Assembly: GCA_947441325.1 (NCBI GenBank)
Contig: CANETR010000046.1
Coordinates: 1-9,408 of the forward strand
Reading direction: 5' to 3'
Length of the DNA: 9,408 bases
Source of the DNA: Saprospiraceae bacterium
GTDB lineage: Bacteria > Bacteroidota > Bacteroidia > Chitinophagales > Saprospiraceae
Both the position numbers and the translations under genes were made by a program. Every line of letters begins with the position of its first letter. Position 1 is the first letter of the stretch. The notes beneath the pieces are model-generated. The model ran no database searches. It saw only the letters and a list, made by a program, of their open reading frames with translations, and was not told where the DNA came from. Positions 5,660-9,408 of this stretch are shown here, piece after piece.

Positions 5660-7000
5660 ATGAAAAAAATTACCTTTTTATTCATTGCTGTTTTTGTCTT
5701 TGCAGTCTCTTGTCGCAAAAAAGAGCCTGAACCGCAGATTTTTCCAAAGACCGATTCATTTTCTTCAGCATTTCTGTTGAAATGGATCGACCTGCATCTC
5801 GATCTGATAAAATTTACCAATGGCTTTACGCCACCGGTTGCTTCGCGTACCATGGGTTATACCTATCTTGCACTCTATGAGGCAGTTGTTCCTGGTATTC
5901 CTGAGAATAAATCCCTGCAAAATCATTTTCATTACAGCGATAGTTTTCCAGAAACAGATTGTACGCTGGAGTATTATTGGCCGGCTTCGGCATCGGCTGC
6001 TCTAGCTGCCATGCTGCGTTCAAATTTTCCCTTGGCAACTCAAGTTTATGTCAATAAGCTCGATTCTTTTGAAAGGGCAGACAGTATATATTTTAGTACA
6101 AGAACAAATGCAGAAGTGCTTGAGCGGTCGCGCTCATTCGGAAGGGCAGTAGCTGCTTCCATACAGGCTTGGGCTGCGCTCGATGGTGGCGAATATGCCT
6201 TTGCCCGTAATTATCCGGCAGATTATGTCGCCCCTTCGGGACCGGGACTTTGGGTTCCGACGCCATCGCCCATGCAACCGGTATTTAATTACCGTTCGGC
6301 TATGCAGCCATATTGGGGAAACAATCGACCATTTTTGTATGAGAATGTTGCAAGTGCGCTCATTTTGCCTTTGCCGCCTACCTTTTCGACAGATACTGCT
6401 TCTTATTTTTATCGCGAATCAAAAGCAGTTCACGATCAGGTGTTGAATAACAGCCAGGAGGAGCGAACCATTGCCATTTTTTGGGCCGATGATGTAGGTT
6501 CTTTTTCTCCTCCGGGACATAGCCTGGCCATTACAAAAATTATTTTAGAAGATAAAAACAGCAATTTGGCACTATCGGCCGAAGTATTGGCGAAAATGGG
6601 GATGGCGCTGAGCGACGCCTTTGTCAACTGTTTTAAAAACAAGTATATATATAATCTTTTGCGCCCCGTGACTTATATACAAAGTCATATCGACCCTAAT
6701 TGGTCAACCCTCATCGGAACGCCGCCCTTTCCCGAATATGTTTCCTGTCATTCAACCCAATCGGCGGCAGCGGCAAGGATTCTTACGCATTATTTTGGAG
6801 AAAATGTCAGTTTTACCGATAACTCAAAAGATGATGTTGGCTACACGCCAAGGACTTTTAACAATTTTTATACTTTTGCTCAGGAGGCTGCAATCTCAAG
6901 ATTTTACGGAGGCGTGCATTATCAATTTTCCTGTACCTTGGGTTATCAGAGCGGGATAGAAATCGGGGATAATCTTTTGAATTTTTCATTTGAGCGATAA
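5660..7000 (+). CDS. Vanadium-dependent haloperoxidase / PAP2-fold lipoprotein
   Basis: This 446-residue protein has a lipoprotein signal (FVFAVSC, lipidated C18), so it should sit in the periplasm or on the cell surface. The C-terminal half carries the vanadate/phosphate pocket of the VCPO/PAP2 superfamily: K328 and R335-P336 (K-x6-RP), S362 and H364 in FPEYVSCHST (357-366), and R414 and H420 in SRFYGGVH (413-420). The Lys-Arg spacing (7), Ser-Gly-His order and Arg-His spacing (6) are those of fungal vanadium chloroperoxidase. H364 would be the acid-base residue and H420 the vanadate ligand. The usual Gly between Ser and His is C363 here. Characterised members oxidise halides with peroxide to hypohalous acid, but this fold also includes acid phosphatases, and halide choice cannot be read from sequence. 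The start follows AAGGTCAAGG, 8 bases after the upstream stop codon, so it is translated from the same transcript as the FG-GAP protein. The 3' end overlaps rdgB tail to tail. Confidence 0.9.
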   Translation: MKKITFLFIAVFVFAVSCRKKEPEPQIFPKTDSFSSAFLLKWIDLHLDLIKFTNGFTPPVASRTMGYTYLALYEAVVPGIPENKSLQNHFHYSDSFPETDCTLEYYWPASASAALAAMLRSNFPLATQVYVNKLDSFERADSIYFSTRTNAEVLERSRSFGRAVAASIQAWAALDGGEYAFARNYPADYVAPSGPGLWVPTPSPMQPVFNYRSAMQPYWGNNRPFLYENVASALILPLPPTFSTDTASYFYRESKAVHDQVLNNSQEERTIAIFWADDVGSFSPPGHSLAITKIILEDKNSNLALSAEVLAKMGMALSDAFVNCFKNKYIYNLLRPVTYIQSHIDPNWSTLIGTPPFPEYVSCHSTQSAAAARILTHYFGENVSFTDNSKDDVGYTPRTFNNFYTFAQEAAISRFYGGVHYQFSCTLGYQSGIEIGDNLLNFSFER

Positions 7001-7573
7001 GCCGTCCAAAAATATTTTTAATTTATCAACAGCAAGGGCTCTGTGACTAATCACATTTTTTTCTTCAATGCTCATTTCTGCATAGGTTCTGTCATATCCA
7101 TCGGGAACAAAAATCGGGTCATAACCAAAACCGTCTTTGCCTCTTTTTTCTTCACTGATAGTGCCATTGACTATTCCTTCGAAAAAATATTCTAGGTTGT
7201 TTAGCCTTAGGGCGATAACGGTTTTAAATCTGGCTTTTCGGTTTGCAATGCCTTTCAGTTCATTCAAAACCTTTTCCATATTGGCATTGGGATCTTTGTT
7301 TTCTCCAGCATAACGTGCGGTAATCACACCAGGAGCCCCATTTAAAGCATCAATTTCCAAACCTGTATCTTCCGAAAAGCAATCGTAACCATACTGTTCG
7401 AAAACATAGCGCGCTTTTTGAGCTGCGTTGCCCTCAATAGTATCGCTTGTTTCAGGAACATCTTCGGTACATCCAATTTCATGTAGCGAAAAAAATTGAT
7501 AATTAGTGCCAAGTTTTTTCTGTATTTCTCTTATTTTATTGGGATTGGCTGTTGCCATTACAAGTTTTTTCAT
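6986..7573 (-). CDS. rdgB: XTP/dITP pyrophosphatase (RdgB/HAM1 family)
   Basis: This 195-residue cytoplasmic enzyme hydrolyses non-canonical purine nucleotides (XTP, dITP, ITP) to monophosphate and pyrophosphate, keeping deaminated bases out of DNA and RNA. The family motifs are all present: TANPNK (8-13) for nucleotide binding, ETSDTIEGNAAQKA (41-54), SEDTGLEIDAL (67-77) with the catalytic D69, GAPGVITARYAG (79-90), KDGFGYDPIF (146-155) and SHRAL (176-180). The length is normal. The start codon is ATG (complement of 7571-7573), followed by MKKLVMATANPNK, the usual N-terminus. The stop TGA falls inside the end of the haloperoxidase gene, a 15-bp convergent overlap. It is monocistronic here, and the gene on its 5' side is divergent. 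Confidence 0.97.
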   Translation of the reverse strand: MKKLVMATANPNKIREIQKKLGTNYQFFSLHEIGCTEDVPETSDTIEGNAAQKARYVFEQYGYDCFSEDTGLEIDALNGAPGVITARYAGENKDPNANMEKVLNELKGIANRKARFKTVIALRLNNLEYFFEGIVNGTISEEKRGKDGFGYDPIFVPDGYDRTYAEMSIEEKNVISHRALAVDKLKIFLDGLSLK

Positions 7574-7669
7574 GGTTGTATTTCACTGATTTATTAATGA
7601 TGTGTTTTGCAAAGTTCGTAATTTTAGTAAAAAGAGTTTAATTCAGCATTAAAAATCTAACTTAGCAAT
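7574..7669. promoter_or_regulatory. Divergent promoter region between rdgB and a lipoprotein gene
   Basis: These 96 AT-rich bases must hold the promoters of both flanking genes. On the minus strand GAACTTTG (complement of 7610-7617) matches the TAnnTTTG -7 box at all but the first position and lies about 37 bases before the rdgB start. A matching -33 box is not obvious. On the plus strand only a poor TAACTTAG (7658-7665) is seen, so close to the ATG at 7670 that the message would be leaderless. A TTTGCAAA palindrome sits at 7606-7613. The promoter assignment within the region is tentative. Confidence 0.35.
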
Positions 7670-8713
7670 ATGAAACTCCATATCGCCACATTTTTAGTTT
7701 TAATTGTAAGCCTTGTTTTTGGATCCTGTTCAGAGAAAAGGAAGAAGTCCTCTATTGCATTCTATCATTGGAAAGCAGAAATGAATATTAGTCAATCGGA
7801 AGTTAAATATTTGAATGACCTTTCTGTTGAAAAGCTATATCTGCGATTTTTTGATGTAAAATGGGACAATGAAAAGCAGCAGGCCATGCCAATATCGAGT
7901 TTAGAATGGAAATTTTTTGACCCGGGTAAAAGCCTTGAAATCGTTCCGGTAGTTTTTATTAGCAACAGGAGCCTTGAAAAATTGCGAAACAACCTTGAAA
8001 TTGATAGTTTGGCAAAAAATATAGCCAATAAATTAGGGGCCATGATCGTAAAATTAGATAAAAATAGATTTACTATCAATGAATTACAGCTCGATTGTGA
8101 TTGGAGCAGCAAAACCGAGAAAGCCTATTTCAGATTGATTGCTCAATTGAGAAAACATATGCCCGATTTAAAGAAATTCTCCGCCACTATAAGGTTGCAT
8201 CAGGTGAAATATTTTAATAATACTGGTGTTCCACCTGTAGATGAAGGGGTTTTGATGTTCTATAATATGGGCGATTTATCTAAGGAAAATGAAAAAAACT
8301 CCATTTTGAACCTTGAAAAAGCAAAAGCTTATCTAGAGAATTTTGATGTTTATCCACTAAAATTGAATGTTGCATTGCCCTTATTTTCATGGGGGGTGCA
8401 ACAAAGAGAGGGAAGGACCGTTCAACTAATCAATGACCTATCGGAGGCAGATTTAAAAAATAATGTAAATTTTAATCAAATTGAAGCGGGCATTTTTAAG
8501 GTAAATACCAGCGCTTATCTCAAAGGAATTTATGTATATAAAAACGATAAAATAAGATTGGAAAACATCGAGGTGAAAGACTTGAAAGAATCAGTAAAAA
8601 TTTTGCAAAAAGCTTTTGGAAATAAGCCATTCGATATTATTTATTATCATTTAGATGACTATATTGTGCAAGGATATGATCAGGCAACAATAAAATCTAT
8701 TTCGGAAAACTAA
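7670..8713 (+). CDS. Exported lipoprotein of unknown function, TIM-barrel-like strand pattern
   Basis: The 347-residue product starts with a lipoprotein signal ending LVFGSC (lipidated C20). I do not recognise a named family. What can be seen is a series of hydrophobic strands with polar or aromatic ends spaced by helices: IAFYHWK (29-35), KLYLRFFDVKW (55-65), IVPVVFI (91-97), ELQLDCDWS (138-146), FSATIRLHQ (170-178), GVLMFYNMG (193-201), KLNVALPLFSWG (231-242) and FDIIYYHLDD (321-330). Eight such strands, with acidic residues after strand four, are what a TIM barrel related to glycoside-hydrolase or DUF3142-like proteins would show. This is inference, not a domain match. D142 and D144 could be catalytic or sugar-contacting. 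The gene is divergent from rdgB and lies 14 bases before another exported protein, so the two are probably one operon and may act on the same surface substrate. Confidence 0.85.
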   Translation: MKLHIATFLVLIVSLVFGSCSEKRKKSSIAFYHWKAEMNISQSEVKYLNDLSVEKLYLRFFDVKWDNEKQQAMPISSLEWKFFDPGKSLEIVPVVFISNRSLEKLRNNLEIDSLAKNIANKLGAMIVKLDKNRFTINELQLDCDWSSKTEKAYFRLIAQLRKHMPDLKKFSATIRLHQVKYFNNTGVPPVDEGVLMFYNMGDLSKENEKNSILNLEKAKAYLENFDVYPLKLNVALPLFSWGVQQREGRTVQLINDLSEADLKNNVNFNQIEAGIFKVNTSAYLKGIYVYKNDKIRLENIEVKDLKESVKILQKAFGNKPFDIIYYHLDDYIVQGYDQATIKSISEN

Positions 8714-8727
8714 AAGGCAACCTAGCC

Positions 8728-9408
8728 ATGAAAAATTTATTTTTGATCGCAACTTCTCTGCTACTTTCAGCCAATATTTCCTTCACTTGCTGGTTTGATG
8801 ACAGCATGGTTCATTATTCCTTTTTCGATACTGAGGAAATATCAGACCCCACAATGATCCTGTTTTTGGATTATCAGGCAGGCTTGGGCTTAGGCTATTC
8901 CGAAAAAGCAAAAGAGGCCGAAGATGCCAACCTAAGCGATTGGAAAAAATACCTAAAGGCTAAAGTGAGCGATGCAGAACTTTCAGAACTTATTTATGCC
9001 TTGTCTCAAGATGAAATTTCAACATTGATAAAGGACCGAACAGCACTGAGTGCTGCAGCAAAAAATAACGCTGTACTTTCTCTCTGGCTCAAAGATGCAG
9101 CTTTGAAGAAAAAGATGGGCGCCTATCTTCTCTTTGCTAAAAAATGCGAGGAACAGGCCTTGAAAGGTGTTGATTATTGGAATGAAGAGGACAAAAAAGA
9201 CATGAATGTGCTCAAAAAATTGAGTGAGGAAGGCCTTAAAGCCATAAAAAAAGAGAAGGACAAGTTTTTGAAAGACCGCTATGCTTTTCAGGTAATCCGT
9301 GCTAATTTCTACATGCAAAAATACGATGAGGTATTAAGCCTTTTTGATACTTATTTCTTAAATGCAAGGGAAGAAAATTATATTTATTTCAGGACACTTG
9401 AGCTTAAA
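8728..9408 (+). CDS. Exported helical, TPR-like protein of unknown function (3' end outside window)
   Basis: The frame is open from ATG 8728 to the last base (227 codons, no stop), so the C-terminus is missing. Residues 1-20 are a hydrophobic signal sequence. C21 (in SFTCWF) may be a lipidation site, but the lipobox is poor, so ordinary cleavage is also possible. A short aromatic segment follows (HYSFFDTEEI 29-38, then MILFLDY 43-49). From about residue 60 the protein is charged and helical, rich in Lys and Glu. Residues about 184-210 (RYAFQVIRANFYMQKYDEVL and following) have the spacing of a tetratricopeptide-like helix pair. I know no function. It lies 14 bases after the lipoprotein gene on the same strand and probably shares its transcript. 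An antisense frame over 9019-9318 is a shadow of this gene. Confidence 0.82.
   Translation, partial: MKNLFLIATSLLLSANISFTCWFDDSMVHYSFFDTEEISDPTMILFLDYQAGLGLGYSEKAKEAEDANLSDWKKYLKAKVSDAELSELIYALSQDEISTLIKDRTALSAAAKNNAVLSLWLKDAALKKKMGAYLLFAKKCEEQALKGVDYWNEEDKKDMNVLKKLSEEGLKAIKKEKDKFLKDRYAFQVIRANFYMQKYDEVLSLFDTYFLNAREENYIYFRTLELK

Noticed and set aside
9019..9318. 99-codon antisense frame near the right edge
   Set aside because: The plus strand carries a long open frame with signal peptide and coherent helical protein through this region, so the antisense frame is a shadow.
1..9408. tRNA or rRNA genes
   Set aside because: Reading the intergenic stretches I saw no cloverleaf or TTCGA-type T-loop context and no rRNA-like segments.

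Overview
The window looks like chromosomal DNA of a member of the Bacteroidota. Four things point there: a C-terminal type IX secretion (T9SS) sorting domain on one protein, two classical lipoproteins, genes that mostly lack Shine-Dalgarno sequences and instead have TAnnTTTG-like promoter boxes, and AT-rich intergenic DNA with short GC-rich palindromes. I cannot name the order or genus.

Left end (1-741): a small Y1-type REP-associated transposase (RAYT) gene with palindromic repeat DNA on both sides. A half-copy lies at the window edge. A compact cluster of two direct copies and one inverted copy lies directly after the stop codon, forming a 52-bp perfect palindrome. A decayed palindrome of the same kind appears to be embedded in the variable linker of the transposase gene itself.

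742-3503: ppsA, a complete phosphoenolpyruvate synthase for gluconeogenesis. A small inverted repeat abuts its start codon, possibly overlapping the promoter. Just after ppsA is a roughly 311-bp non-coding segment bounded by 15/16-matching terminal inverted repeats and a 5-bp direct repeat (TAGTA). This is the signature of a MITE-like non-autonomous element.

3504-7000: a likely two-gene operon with an 8-nt gap. The first gene encodes a secreted, seven-repeat FG-GAP/ASPIC-UnbV (CRTAC1-type) protein with a T9SS tail. The second encodes a vanadium-haloperoxidase/PAP2-fold lipoprotein that keeps the Lys, Arg, Ser, His, Arg and His vanadate-pocket residues but has Cys in place of the Gly next to the active-site His. 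Both products should leave the cytoplasm and may act together at the cell surface. This is the most interesting unit in the window.

6986-7573 (minus strand): rdgB/HAM1, the nucleotide-pool sanitising XTP/dITP pyrophosphatase. It converges on and overlaps the haloperoxidase gene by 15 bp. A 96-bp divergent spacer separates it from the last unit.

7670-9408: a probable operon of two exported proteins of unknown function. One is a lipoprotein whose strand pattern resembles a TIM barrel. The other is a helical, TPR-like secreted protein that runs off the right edge.
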